This document shows, piece by piece, positions 19,737 to 31,754 of a DNA stretch of 64,000 nt; position 1 is the stretch's first letter, and each line of letters starts with the position of its first letter. The stretch spans positions 7,965,119-8,029,118 of the forward strand of contig CM020618.1 of assembly GCA_009829735.1 (NCBI GenBank), read 5' to 3'. Below the pieces are notes generated by a model. That model was given only the letters and a program-made list of their open reading frames with translations, did not search any database and had not been told where the DNA came from. The stretch comes from Pyropia yezoensis (taxonomy: Eukaryota; Rhodophyta; Bangiophyceae; Bangiales; Bangiaceae). Both the position numbers and the translations under genes were made by a program.

Positions 19737-21348
19737 GTGGGGCAGGCGCTCTCCCCAAGTGTCTTCCCGAACCTCCAACGGCGGGATGCTTCTACCCGTT
19801 CTCCCCTTGCGTGTTGGGAGAAGGGACGGCAGTTACCTGCTCAACTGGTAGCCGCCTGGACACCCTGTTTGGTCAAGGGGACCTTGCTTGTCCTACGTAA
19901 GGAAAACCTCAAGATAAATGCTCGTATGCGTGTGGGGGATAGCCTCCCCCAAGCTGTTACGCCGGTGGTTGACACGGGAGCCGGACCAAGCGTCATCACT
20001 GAGAACCTGTTACCTCCGGGCTGGCGTCGACATGCCTGGAGAGCGCCTACCAGGACTCATATTGTCGACGCATCGGGTCAAACCCTACGACCGCTTGGCC
20101 GTCTTCCTGTCGCCATCTATGTCAACAATGAACCAATGCTTTTTCCCTTTCTAGTATTCAAGACTCTATCAGTCCCCCTCATCCTAGGCTGGGACTTCCT
20201 GAAGCAGCATGTCAAGAGCATCCTACCCGGAGAAGGGAAGGTGCAGTTCAACCATGGGTTTGTGTCACCGGTATTGGAGCATCTGGACGCCAAGGTTCGT
20301 GTAGCCAAGAACAAGAGGGAACGCATCCCACCCTCTACCTTAAATCTCTTCAAACCGGTGCTCCTACCTCCTCGCTCGGAGACCAAGGTTCAAGTATCGA
20401 CCCGGACTGCAGGTCAATGCCTGATCTACGGACGTAAGGAATTTCTGGCGACACACCGGTTATACTTGGCCCACGGACATCACAAGAAGGTGGAAAGGCA
20501 CACCCCGTTCTCGGTGCTTATCGTCAACGTGAGCCGGAAGCCGATAACCCTCGCCAAGGGCACTCGAGTTGGTACAGCAGAGCCTTACCGGGGGTGTGCC
20601 CGTGCTATGAGCAAGGAGGACCTCTTAAACCTGCAACAAGAGCTGGCATCCAACTTAACGGCCTTAGACGTACCTCCGGGACAAGAGCAGGCTAGCAGCG
20701 TCACCCCAAAGCCCGATCAAGCACCATCCGGGATGCCGAAGGTCAACCAGGAAAATGTCCTTCCCGACTTGAAGGAGGCACTGGAGAAGCTTCTCCAGGA
20801 ATATCGGCACTTGTGGTCTGATGAGCTGGGCAAGATGCACGCCACTCTACACCGGATTCAACTCAAGCCAGATGCCAAGCCAGTGCACCTGCAACCATAC
20901 CGGGCTGGACCTCATCGCCGGGATGAGATTGAGAAGCAGGTTAACAAGATGCTCAAGATGGATGTTATCGAGCCGTCTGATGGCGAGTGGGCCTTCCCGG
21001 TGGTAGTAGTTCCGAAACCAGGCGGTCACTTCCATTTCTGCGTTGACTACAGGCGCCTGAACGAGATGACCGTCAAGGATGTACACCCGATACCCCGGAT
21101 GGATGATTGCATCGACTTTCTTGGTGATGCCACCCTCTTCTCAACGCTGGATTGTAATGCCGGTTACTGGTAGATCCCTCTGGCTGACGAGGACAAGGAC
21201 AAGACCACCTTCACGTGCCACCTGAGACTATTTCGGTGCAAGCGTCTTCCTTTTGGTCTCACCAATGCTCCGGCCACCTTCCAGAGAGCCATCGACATCA
21301 TCCTGTCGGGGCCAAGGTGGAGAACATGTTTGGTCTACCTGGACGACA
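19737..21348 (+). pseudogene. pol: Family B pol, left arm: protease and first half of RT
   Basis: The frame carries the protease motif VVDTGAGPSVI and RT as far as FCVDYRRLNEM. It has a TAG at 21171-21173 where element III has Gln (GYWQIP), then continues to the catalytic LVYLDD at ~21347, where it is cut by the inverted arm. RNase H, integrase and chromodomain are absent. Confidence 0.85.
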
Positions 21349-22027
21349 GACCTGCAGTCCGGGTCGTTCCTTGAACCTTGGTCGCCGAGCGAGGAGGCAG
21401 GAGCACCGGTTTGAAGAGATTTAAGGTAGAGGGTGGGATGCGTTCCCTCTTGTTCTTGGCTACACGAACCTTGGCGTCCAGATGCTCCAATACCGGTGAC
21501 ACAAACCCATGGTTGAACTGCACCTTCCCTTCTCCGTGCAGGATACTCTTGACATGCTGCTTCAGGAAGTCCCAGCCTAGGATGAGGGGGACTGATAGAG
21601 TCTTGAATACTAGAAAGGGAAAAAGCATTGGTTCATTGTTGACATAGATGGCGACAGGAAGACGGCCAAGCGGTCGTAGGGTTTGACCCGATGCGTCGAC
21701 AATATGAGTCCTGGTAGGCGCTCTCCAGGCATGTCGACGCCAGCCCGGAGGTAACAGGTTCTCAGTGATGACGCTTGGTCCGGCTCCCGTGTCAACCACC
21801 GGCGTAACAGCTTGGGGGAGGCTATCCCCCACACGCATACGAGCATTTATCTTGAGGTTTTCCTTACGTAGGACAAGCAAGGTCCCCTTGACCAAACAGG
21901 GTGTCCAGGCGGCTACCAGTTGAGCAGGTAACTGCCGTCCCTTCTCCCAACACGCAAGGGGAGAACGGGTAGAAGCATCCCGCCGTTGGAGGTTCGGGAA
22001 GACACTTGGGGAGAGCGCCTGCCCCAC
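21349..22027 (-). pseudogene. pol: Family B pol fragment, right arm (protease)
   Basis: Inverted copy of the protease region (VVDTGAGPSVI) and the following linker, ending at the centre of the palindrome. It is nearly identical to the corresponding left-arm protein. Confidence 0.85.
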
Positions 22028-22173
22028 TCGTGTGCCGGGTCCAAAAATTCCTTAGAGGTTTCGGTCTCCAGGTCAAAGTCCGTAGGAGCTTCCCTTGCCA
22101 GAGCCTCCGTGATGCTCTGTAAGGTTGCCACCCGGATTGCGTGTACCTGTGCCTTGTCCATCTTGGAGGGTGC

Positions 22174-23784
22174 TCACCGGTCAGCCCAGTTGACTGCCTG
22201 TGCAAACACCAGTCCTTGACGCTGGAGCTTCTCCTGTAGGTCCTTGGGAATGGTCGGGCACTGGTGGGACATTTGGTCCTCCTTTTGGCACAGCCAAAAA
22301 GACCATAACCGCTGGGTCTTGACCTGCTTGGGGGCGACCAGGGAAGGTTGCTCCTTAGAAACGAAGCCGCCCCACTTGTCCCCTGACCCCACGGGTGAGG
22401 CCTCGCCAACTGCGAGTACCGGTACAGGGCTATCACCTCCCTTATACTTGGCGGGTCCGGGACGAACTCGCGACAACGGCTTGGGAGTTGATACCATGGG
22501 AGCTTGGGGGGCCTTGGCTTGCCGGTACTTGCCCTGGGTGTAGGCCATCAACTGCTGGAAGGTATGTTCTTGGTGTTCCGGGTTGTAGTTCTCCGCATCC
22601 ACTTGAAGATATTCAGGAAGCCCTTCCGAGAAGATCATCTTGAGCCTGTCCTCAGAATAAACGTTGCCACAAGCCTCGCTCATCTCCCGGACGCGACGGG
22701 CGAAGGCCTCTGGAGTCTCTTGTCTCTCCATGGTTGCCCGGTTCAGCCTGCCGACTGCTTTACGCAGGGAGTCCGCGTCAGCGTAGTTGGACAGGAGCCA
22801 GTTGACCGCCTCCGGATAACTCCCAACGGTACGCCCGACAATGTGTCCGGCAGAGTCTGGTAGAACCTGTGCAAACCGCTGTTCCGCTTCTCCGGTCATG
22901 AAGTTAACCAGGAGGTAGAGAGCCTTGCCCTCGGACACATCGTTGTCGTTGCATGCCTTGACAAACCGGCGCAGGAAGGCAAAGATAAGCGCCGGTCTCT
23001 TCCCGGAAAACTTAGGATGTCCCCCGAAGCTCGGCTGCATTCGCCGGTTCAGGGATGCCATCTTCTTGGCCACTTTCCGGGTGTAACCTTGGTCTTGGTT
23101 CTCCAGCCGGTAGTTACCCCAATACGTGACCTTGTTCAGGGTGGCATCTCCCACTTGGTGGGCAGGGAAGTCAAACTCGACTAGCCTGCGCCGGGTGGGA
23201 CCGGGAGATGCATCCCAGTCATATCCCTCCTCAGAGCTGGAGGAACTGGTCTCGCTGGTGCTAGAGCGACGACGACGACGCCGACGCCTCCGGCTGCTCC
23301 GGTTAACGGTCTTGGAGCTCCCCGCCCCATAGGATGCAAGGGGAGGAAAATCTTGGCCGGTCCCAGGAGTCGAGGTCTCAGGGTGACCCGTAGAACCAGT
23401 CACAGCGGTGCCTCTGGCACTGCTAGTGCCCACAGGAAGAGGTGTATACACCCAGCTGCCATGTGTGGGTCCAGGAGTAAACACACCAGGGGCTATCTCT
23501 GGAGGTTGAGGAGTAGAACCGACAGGAGGGAGACGTCTGCTGCGAGCGGACTCAACCGCCGTTGACCCCGGGGTGGCTCCCACAGGAGGAACAGCCGGAG
23601 GAACGGGAGCAGGAGGTACTTGGCCGCCTGTAGACCACAGTCCCCTACCGGATGTCACACCCAGGTCTGCTTCACCCGTAGGGAGAGCGCCGGGTTGGGC
23701 ACCGTCCCCCGCGGTGACCAGGGATGCGTCAAGGGACGCGGGGTCTACCCCTTCGGGCACCGTCGTGCCAGGGAGGGTAGCCAT
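22174..23784 (-). pseudogene. gag: Family B gag, right arm, with premature stop
   Basis: Inverted copy of 17980-19590 with the same start (MATLPGTTVPEG), the same TGA truncation and the same damaged zinc knuckle (FWLCQKEDQMSHQC). The few differences include LSRVRPGP for LSQVRPGP and VLAVGEAS for VLSVGEAS. Confidence 0.85.
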
Positions 23785-23974
23785 GTTGGTCTCTTGACAG
23801 CCACAGTCCAGTTGCCTGCGTGTCCAAAGATCGCAAGACCACAAGAGAGGGGTTGGAGAGCCAGGAATGGGATTCCCGTGAACGGGTGCAAATAATTCCC
23901 AAACCACAGAAAAAGACAGAACAGGAACAACCCAACCGCTGCTCGCAAATGTCTCTTCTCAAACACTCCGACAA

Positions 23975-23992
23975 TCCCCTGCTGCTCCACTA
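23975..23992 (-). promoter_or_regulatory. Primer-binding site, family B right arm (one mismatch)
   Basis: The minus strand reads TAGTGGAGCAGCAGGGGA, one change from the shared 18-mer, just inside the inverted LTR. Confidence 0.75.
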
Positions 23993-23996
23993 AATA

Positions 23997-24568
23997 TGTG
24001 GTATAAAACTCGATTCTCTCAGACACGTGTCAATATCCATCGGGGTAAAGGGACAGGTAACACAGAAAGGGGAACTACGAGAGTGGTGTACCTGTTACCT
24101 CACCTGCCTGCTCGCAGAGCAAACAGGTACGCACGGTCGTGCACACGGGGAAAAGGAAAGCAAACGCGCAGTTGTCTTTTTCCTGAGGGCGCGGGCCAAG
24201 GGCGCCTCGCTGTCCCTCTTAACGTGCATCTGGGGGAGCCTCGGCACGTTGGCCAGGTAGCCCCCCCCATAACCCCGAGTGGCCCCGACCCGAGTCTAAC
24301 CTCGTCAGGTCGGGGGCCACTATCACTACTAATTCTATTCCCACTCACTAATCTCACACTCAATTTCTCTCAAATCAAGTCCCTCACAAGTGTGCAAAAA
24401 CCCATCAGAAATCCCTCTCTCACGTGTGGATAGCGTAGTCCACTGCATCCCAGTGCCGGGCACGGGCCACGGCCGCCAATCATCACCACACGGCGGCCGG
24501 GTTCTGGCACCTGGTGCCCTCTGGTTGTAGTCCCGGGTCGGCGCCAAGTCGGGGCCAGGGATGCTACA
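23997..24568 (-). repeat. LTR of family B (right arm, inverted)
   Basis: 572 bp, reverse complement of the left-arm LTR with a few substitutions. Its outer end (24568) joins directly to family C gag coding sequence. Confidence 0.9.
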
Positions 24569-25594
24569 AGTTCCATCCCACTCCGCTTTGTGCCCAAAAA
24601 AGTGAAGTGCATTCTTCTTGGCACGGCCCATGGCTTGGGCCTGGTCAAGGCCATACGCCACCGACCTATTGTGGAGGGCGTAGGTCTCACAATCAAAGAT
24701 CCTCTGGTAGACCGGGTTGGCTACCTGGATCTTGGGCGGCACCTCACGTTGAGGGAACAGCCGCTGTGGCACTGGGGCAAGTTCACCCTCAGTGCCCATA
24801 GTCTGGCGCGGCGCGCTTGGTGTAGCCGCCGGCATTTCCGGGTGGAACTCCCCCATGAAGGGCGTACGCCCCACCGAGTATGGTGTGGCTCCCTCGTTGG
24901 GAGTCACAGGTGTCGCTCCCTGTTCGGGGCGACCAGAGGTAGGCGTGAGGAGGGATTCCCCTTGCGCCCGCGGGCTCGAAAGCCCCGATCCGGTCTGGAC
25001 ATTAAGGCCATCTGGCAAACTCGCCACAATCTGATTCAGAATTGTATTCGTCATCGTGACCACCAGGTCCGGCAAAGTCTGCCGCAACACATTGGTCGCC
25101 TCCCGACGGACAGTTTCCGCGAGGAGTGGATTGACGACTCCAGTTGAGTCTCGGTCCGCCTCCGGGAGTCCACCTGAGGGGTAACCACGTTCCTCAGGGG
25201 TCTCAACCGGGGGCATGGGCGCGAGCCCATCGCCGACCAACGGAGGTCCGCCGTCCTCCGAAAGCCTAGTTGGCGACGGCTCCAAGCCAAAGTTGGCTCC
25301 AACCCGAGTGGAACCCGCGGGGACAGTCCTCACCCCTTGGGACGTTCCCGTTGAGTATACCACACGGTGGCCAGACTTCGGCCCACCCACATCAGAAGGG
25401 TCACCCGAGCGAACTCCCGACTGAGTCGGGGTGGCCTGTTGCCCGCCCGCACTTCCAGTCCTGCTGGCTTGAGGGACCTCTAGTCCCTCTGCGACCCCAG
25501 GTCAACCCACCTGTGTCTCACCAGTATTCAAAGGCACTGGAGTACGTGCGTCACCCGTGTACTCCCCGGACGACGGGGGGTCCGAACTAGCCAT
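24569..25594 (-). pseudogene. gag: Family C gag, 5' part
   Basis: ATG at 25594 (MASSDPPSSGEYTG). An in-frame TGA near 25504 is followed by a long open stretch (from MGGPKSGHRV at 25390) with VYQRIFDCETYALHNRSVAY and RAKKNALHFFGHKAEWDG. This corresponds to the start of the capsid region in families B (PSFGGHPKFSG) and D (HSFGGYPPFSG). It is cut off there by the LTR of the inverted duplication. No zinc knuckle remains. Confidence 0.7.
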
Positions 25595-25693
25595 GTTGGC
25601 TGACGATCCGTATGACACGGTCCAAGTCAACCGTTCCTCTGAGACAGAGGGCCCCCTGCACCCGGGTGCACCCGGAGGTAAAGTTTACCTCTG

Positions 25694-25711
25694 TCCCCTG
25701 CTGCTCCACCA
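25694..25711 (-). promoter_or_regulatory. Primer-binding site of family C
   Basis: Minus strand TGGTGGAGCAGCAGGGGA, two bases inside the LTR, identical to elements I and III although the LTRs are unrelated in sequence. Confidence 0.85.
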
Positions 25712-25713
25712 AA

Positions 25714-26182
25714 TGTGGCAAAAACCACTTACACACACGACACCCAAGTTGGGGCGGTGTACAAGGGCTGCCTCCCGTGTCGGGGGAACCGGAAGAAGTG
25801 CAAGTCGCACACACTCTGTCCCTGTTGTGGGGCAAACCCCCCGCTGACAAACAAGAGGATGGTGTGTGGTCCAACAGTTTCTTGGTCGGGACGGGGACGC
25901 AGGGCCAAGCCCCGCTGTCCCTCCCCTTATCCCCCCAGGGTCTCCTCAGAATCTCGCCACTCAGAATCTCCCACCCCAGCACCTGCCCACCGGGCCACAC
26001 GAAAATTCAAGACGATAAATGCAGAAAACCCTCAAATCCAAGTTGGATTTACTACTAAGCTAACTATCCCAAACTTAGGAAATATGGACCCAAATGCAGG
26101 GGGAGGAACGCATCAGGCTAGTGGCCTGCCGCCCCTTGCATGGCACGTGTTGCCCCCCTACCTGGGGGTCAATACTGCCACA
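25714..26182 (-). repeat. 5' LTR of family C
   Basis: 469 bp starting TGTGGCA and ending TGCCACA, a perfect 7-bp terminal inverted repeat. The inner end abuts the primer-binding site. Confidence 0.8.
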
Positions 26183-27123
26183 CAAGGAACCGGTTGTCCC
26201 AGAGGAAGAAGACTTCTAAGCTACGCCTATTCCCTGCGGCGGAGCCCTTTGCAAGCTTAAGCATGGACATCCTGGGGCCCCTACCTGAAACATCCAGTGG
26301 CAACATATACCTGCTCATCATTTGTGACCGGTTCTCCGAGTTCACTCGAGCAATCCCGCTGAGGACCATTACGGCTCTGGATGTCACGTCAGCCTTCTGC
26401 GAGTACTGGATAGCTGCCTACGGCCCTCCAGACTCCGTCTTAACAGACAATGGCCCCCAGTTTGCATCCCTGTTCCTCCAAGGAGTCTGTGACCTGATGG
26501 GTATCAAGAACTTGTTCACCACGACGTACCACCCGCAAACGAACGGCCAGGTGGAACGATTCAACCGGACCCTGGTGGACATGCTACGGCACTACGTGGA
26601 GGAGCACCAAGAAGACGGGGACGAGCTCCTGACTGTCCTCACGCTAGCCTACAACTCCCGAGTTCACCGGACAACGGGGGTCGCTCCACTCGACTTTGTC
26701 ACCCCAAGGCGGCGGACCAACTTCTCCCCGGATCGAATACCAGACGGTCTCAAGCCTGCATTGAAGTCAGGTCCCAAGGCCAAGGATGAGTTCCTGGAAC
26801 AACTGAAGCTCCTGCTCCCAAGAGTCAAGGAGTCAATCTCAAAGACCCAGGAGCGATACAAGCGGGACTATGACAAGGGAGTCCAGGAAAAGAACAAGGA
26901 ACTGGGTGGTGGCGACTGGGTTTTTGTGGACAACCATAGCAAGAACCGGGGGAAGCTGGACTCTAAGACGGATGGACCTTATGAGATCCTGAGTACAGAC
27001 GGCTGGAACTTTCTTCTGGACGTGGATGGCTCCCCGTACCGGGTGAGTAGCGACCATGTCACCCGAGCTCTACCGCCAAGCAAACGGGACTTGAGCCGGC
27101 GCAAGCGGGCCGGAGTACCCTGG
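26183..27123 (+). pseudogene. pol: Family B integrase fragment
   Basis: Collinear with 36557 to ~37490 of element III. It holds the integrase core with SMDILGPLPETSS, LTDNGPQFAS and NGQVERFNRTL, and the C-terminal domain up to YRVSSDHVTRA. Left end cut by the family C LTR; right end joins family D pol in the opposite direction, before the chromodomain. No in-frame stop lies within the fragment, but it lacks everything upstream. Confidence 0.9.
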
Positions 27124-29100
27124 TGTACTGCCCATTTCGTCGCGGGACGGCCAATATGGGTGTGTGGGTCAGCCTCCACTTGAGGTCCTCAAAGGCTCTC
27201 AGCTGCTCCTTCGTAAACTCGGGCAGCAGGTCGGGGATTTTCGTACTGGTAAGGGCCGTCAAAGGCCGGGCCACCTCCGCGTAGTCCTTCACGAACCTCT
27301 CATAGACATTACATATGCCTAGGAAGCTGCGCAGGCCCTTCTTGGTATTTGACGGCTCCGCTTGCCTAAGGCCCACGAGACTTTTCTCGTTCACTCGGAC
27401 CTGCCCCTTGCCAACAGCATGACCTAAGTACTCAACCTCCTCTTGAAAGAGGAAGTATTTGCTGGCCTTCAGGGATACACCGGCCTTGGCTAGCAGGGAG
27501 AAGACCTCTTCGAGGTGGCCCAGGTGTTCTTGGGCCGTCCGGGAGAACACAATATCATCGTCCAGGTAAACCAGCACCGTCTTCCACTTGAGGCCCGCTA
27601 GTAGCATGTCGATGGCCCTTTGGAAGGTAGCAGGTGCGTTGGTCAGGCCAAATGGAAGCCGTACGTATTTGTAGGCCCCCTCGTGGCAGGTAAACGTCGT
27701 CTTGTCTTGGTCCTCGACGGCCACAGGGATCTGCTAGTAGCCCATGTTGCAGTCCAACATTGAAAAGACGGTGGCCTCTCCCAGGAAGTCAATGCAGTTG
27801 TCCATCCGTGGGAGGGGGTACGTATCTTTGACCGCCATATCGTTGAGCCGCCTGTAGTCCACGCAAAACCTCGGGGTGCCGTCGGATTTTGGCACAATGA
27901 CCACCGGGAAGGACCACTCGGCCTGCGAGGGCTCTATAACCTCCAACTTTAGCTGCTTGGCCACCTGCTTCGCTATCAACTGGCGGTGGTTAAGACCCGT
28001 TCAGTACGGCTGTGACCGTACCGGCTGGGCCCCCGGCGTCAACGTTATACGATAGGGCGTGATGTCCATACGGCCTAACTGGCCATCCCAAAATTCCCCG
28101 TAGCGGACCACAAAGTCTCGTACGGCCTCGTGCAATTCGGGTGGGATCAGCTCGTAGGCAATCCGCGGCATCTTAGGGCCGTCTTGATTTTGAGCCTCCG
28201 CTTTACTGTTCGTATGTGAAGCGTCGTTGGCCTGCCCTGAATCCAATTAGGGCCCTTGCGCCTCACCGGTTTCAATTCTTGGACCTTCAGCCAGCGTCCC
28301 AATTGGGGAGGCCCCTTCGCCAGGGGTTGAGCACGGACCCTTCGCAGGTCTCGTAGACAGGCCCATCGTAGGGCTCAAAGAGGCCAACCGCACACCCCTT
28401 GGGGAGATTAACACGCCGGCTGGTGATGTTGGTGAGGAAGAACTAAAAGTCCCGCCGGATCTTGACGTTGCCCAGCGCGTTGTGCGCAACAGGACGCCCT
28501 TGTTCGTCATCATAACAGGTCTCTTTTACAGCAGCCATTGCCCAGTAGTCCCGCATCGACTGTAGACGGCCTGAATCGAGTAGGGCTCAATCGTGACAGA
28601 CTTGGAGAGGCACAGGGCCGCTGGGTCGACCCATGGAGAGTTGTCATGCTTGTCGGGGGCCGGCAGGTCCTTGCCCTCCCATACCCTGATGGCCTCCGTA
28701 AGGGTCCCGTCGTTCCAGCGCACGGCCTCCGTCCCCGGCTAGATGGCCCTTACGTACTGCTTCTGGAAGTCCATCCCCAAGATAACCGGAACGAATAGGG
28801 CCTTGACGATCAAGAAGGTGAATGCTTTGGCCTTTCCCACAACTAGGACGGCCACCTTCAGTACGGCGAGGGCCCGTAACAGCTGTACCGATGCGTCACA
28901 GACCCGCGTTGATTTCGGGGGCCTATAGGCGTAGCGTCGCCAATCGCTAGGCAAGAAGTCCTCCCTAATAACCCTTGGTCCGGCTCCGGTGTCCAAGACG
29001 GCCGTCGTAGGCCTCGCCGGGTGTTGCGCCGTCAACTGGATGGCCACGTTGATCTCGAATTTTCTCTTTCGTAGTACCAGGAGGGTCCCTTTAAAATCAT
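27124..29100 (-). pseudogene. pol: Family D pol: protease, RT and part of RNase H region, decayed
   Basis: Read leftwards: protease VLDTGAGPRVIRED near 28990; a linker with several stops (28740, 28247); RT beginning FCVDYRRLNDMAVKD near 27860; a TAG replacing the Trp of GYWQIP at ~27734; then LPFGLTNAPATFQRAIDML and active site VYLDDDIVFS, where the usual Ile after YLDD is Asp. The sequence is cut at ~27124 by the family B integrase fragment. Integrase is missing. Clearly a dead copy. Confidence 0.85.
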
Positions 29101-29187
29101 AGGGCCTCCCTGCGTTGCACTCCTAGGACCCAAAAGCAGGGGCCCCGCAACGGAGTACGGTAGGACAAGGCGTAGTAGTGCATGCAA

Positions 29188-30947
29188 TTATAGTAGGCGT
29201 GCAGGTTCTATCCCTTGAACGGGGAGTAGGTGAGGGCCCACTCCCCGCGTCGCTTCCCCCGATGGCGGAGGGGGTCCGGCCGACATGGCCCGTAGAGACT
29301 TGCCCGACCGACGGACGTCCTCCTCTTCATCCGACGGTTCAATCTCATGGCAGAGGGCCTGTACTACCGCAATTCCAGTCCGACGGTTATTGTCCCGCTG
29401 CTCACGGTACTTGGCCTCATCGTTAATCATCTTGTTGCCCCGTGTAGACTGCAGGAACGCGTCGCGGGCCTTAGTCACATTCTCCCGCTGGGCCTCCGAT
29501 AGCTTTGGGCATTGATGGGCCATATGGCCTGCCTCCTAGCAAACGTAGCAACGCAGCGGTCGACGTCCCTCCTGCGTCCGGCTGGCCAAATAGCGACGAG
29601 TGGCGGGTTCATAGGCCCACGGAAAGGGGGTTGCCTTGTCAGCGGCCTGATGGTTGGCCGTCTTGTCTGCTACCTCCGTGGCCTTCAACTCCCCAATGGC
29701 CATTGCAGGAAGCTGCGGCCGTGGCGTAGGGGAACGTGGGATAAATGAGGTCCTTCGACCTCCTTCCTCCCCCTTGGCGCCCCTCTTGGGCAACTCAATG
29801 ACATCCTTGGCCCCCTTGAACTTGCCGGCCGTGTAGGTAACCAACCTTTGCGCGTGCAGGTGGGGTTGTTGTAGACGAAGGCGTCTGTGCGCAGAAATTC
29901 CGGTAGGCCTTGAATGAGTTGCTGTTTCATAGTCCCTTCAAAATGGATGTTCCCACAAGACTCGGAGAGGCTTCGTAGGCGTAGAGCGAAGGCCTCAACG
30001 GTCTCATCCGTCTCCTTTGCAGCCCGACTAAGATTTTCTTGCGCCAAGGCCAACGTATGCGGCTCCGCGTAGGTCTCCAAGAACCAATTGATGGCCTCGG
30101 GGTACGTCGTAATAGAGCAACCACCCGACGTACTTGCCGAATCAGGGAGGGCCCGCGTGTACCACATCTCCGCGTCGCCCGAAAGAAAGTGGGGCACCAC
30201 GTAGAGGGCCAACCCTTCCGACATACCACTATCGTCGCAGGCCTTGGTGAACTTACGTAGCCGTGAGAAGACCTTCAGGGGCTCTTCGCCAGAAAAGGGT
30301 GGGTAGCCCCCAAAAGAGTGTTTCATATTCTTGGCCGTTCTCTCCATCTTACCGGCCTCCTTCGTCCCGTACTTAGTGTCCCGGTTCCGCAGCCGATACG
30401 TGTTGTAGTCCAACACACGGGCGAAGCGGTTGTCCGCCGTCGTGATTAACTTGGGGCCTTCCGCGGTATTGGAGGCCACGTGTCCACTTTGGTCCTGGTC
30501 ACCCTCGGTGGTCGATGACGAAGACGACTCAGAACCCGAATCCGACGACGAATAATGGCCACGACGGTGACGTCGGCGGCCACGACGGCCCTTGTTCTTC
30601 TTGCTTGTGCGCGAGCTACCGGTGTAACCTGGTTGGCCCGCTTGATTCTCTACGACCGTGGGGGTGCTGGCCGTCTGGCTGGCAGTCACAGCCCGGGACA
30701 CTTCGGCCAAGATGTCCGTTCGAAAGTCGGTTACGACCGACCGTAGACCAGTTGGCCCCAGGGTTGGTAGGCCACAGCTAGGCCCACCAAAGGGCGGAGT
30801 GAGAGAACGGGGTGGGGAAATTCTCGAGGGCCCGCCGCGACCACGGCCACGACCAACCCCTGAGCCCTCCCCTCTGCCCGCCGGCGTAAGTCGGGACCCG
30901 TCCAACGGCGCACCACGCCCTTGACCGTCAGGAGGTGGGTCCGCCAT
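29188..30947 (-). pseudogene. gag: Family D gag, decayed
   Basis: ATG at 30947 (MADPPPDGQGRG), start context as in the other families. N-terminal Gly/Arg/Pro-rich part, a basic and Ser/acidic block (KKNKGRRGRRRHRRGHYSSS), then the capsid-like region (HSFGGYPPFSGEEPLKVFSR, LYVVPHFLSGDAEMWYTRAL). A frame shift near 29850 leads to VTYTAGKFKGAKDVIELPKR. The zinc knuckle reads CYVC-stop-EAGHMAHQC, with a TAG inside it near 29536. Downstream coding continues to ~29188. Confidence 0.85.
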
Positions 30948-31078
30948 GTTGGTTGTCGACACTCGACGAACAGGCCGTCAGGCCCCGCTAGGAGGGAGTA
31001 GGAACCACGAGAGCACGGCGATCCGCTACACAAGAGGGAGAGAGGCGTCCTGATACGGGAGAAAGTTTTTCCCTCACG

Positions 31079-31091
31079 TGCTGCTCCACCA
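31079..31091 (-). promoter_or_regulatory. Primer-binding site of family D (partial match)
   Basis: Minus strand TGGTGGAGCAGCA matches the first 13 bases of the 18-mer shared by the other families, then diverges. Confidence 0.6.
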
Positions 31092-31095
31092 TTAA

Positions 31096-31177
31096 TGAAG
31101 CGTTACGACCACCGCGTGCCCACAGGGAACCCAATCCACCCCAGAGGGACAACGGGTAACCACTAGAAGGAACGTGC
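31096..31177 (-). repeat. Family D 5' LTR, inner end
   Basis: Sequence between the family D primer-binding site and the insertion point of element III. The LTR resumes at 46235 after the second copy of the target duplication cgtgc. Confidence 0.65.
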
Positions 31178-31750
31178 TGTAGCATCCCTGGCCCCGACTT
31201 GGCGCCGACCCGGGACTGCAACCAGAGGGCACCAGGTGCCAGAACACGCCCGCCGTGTGGCGATGGTTGGCGGCCGTGGCCCGTGCCCGGCACTGGGATG
31301 CGGTGGACTACGCTATCCACACGCGAGAGAGGGATTTCTGATGTGTTTTTGCATATTTGTGAGGGACTTGATTTGAGAGAATTTGAGTGTGAGATTAGTG
31401 AGTGGGAATAGAATTAGTAGTGATAGTGGCCCCCGACCTGACGAGGTTAGACTCGGGTCGGGGCCACTCGGGGTTATGGGGGGGGCTACCGGGCCAACGT
31501 GCCGGGGTTCCCCCAGATGCACGTTAAGAGGGACAGCGAGGCGCCCTCGGCCCGCGCCCTCAGGGAAAAAGACAACTGCGCGTTTGCTTTCCTCTTCCCC
31601 GTGTGCACTACCGTGCGTATCTGTTTGCCCTGCGAGCAGGCACGTGAGGCAACAGGCATACCATTCTCGTAGTTCCCCTTTCTGCGTTACCTGTCCCTTT
31701 CCCCCGAGGGATATTGACACGTGTCTGAGAGGATCGAGTTTTATACCACA
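31178..31750 (+). repeat. 5' LTR of element III
   Basis: 573 bp, TGTAGC...CCACA; no difference from 45657-46229 was seen by eye. Confidence 0.95.
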
Positions 31751-31754
31751 TATT

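Larger units (their letters stand above)
17199..24568. mobile_element. Head-to-head inverted duplication of the 5' half of a family B retrotransposon
   Basis: The left arm (17199-20415, +) and right arm (24568-21349, -) are near-identical: LTR, primer-binding site, gag and start of pol. Only the left arm continues, 20416-21348, as far as the RT active site LVYLDD, where the right arm begins abruptly. Both arms share a premature gag stop and a lost zinc knuckle not found in element III, so one damaged copy gave rise to both. They differ from each other by scattered substitutions and small indels. No matching 5-bp target duplication flanks the unit (gcacc left, agttc right), so it arose by rearrangement rather than simple insertion. 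Confidence 0.85.
24569..26182 (-). mobile_element. Family C retrotransposon, 5' end only
   Basis: Transcribed leftwards: LTR 25714-26182, primer-binding site 25694-25711, gag from 25594. The element stops at 24568/24569, where the inverted family B LTR begins. Its right (outer LTR) end adjoins a family B integrase fragment starting 'caagg', so it apparently inserted into a family B copy. No second family C LTR is present in the window. Confidence 0.8.

Noticed and set aside
17194-24573. Inverted unit as a simple transposon insertion
   Set aside because: Flanking pentamers gcacc and agttc do not match, and each LTR belongs to a truncated 5' half.
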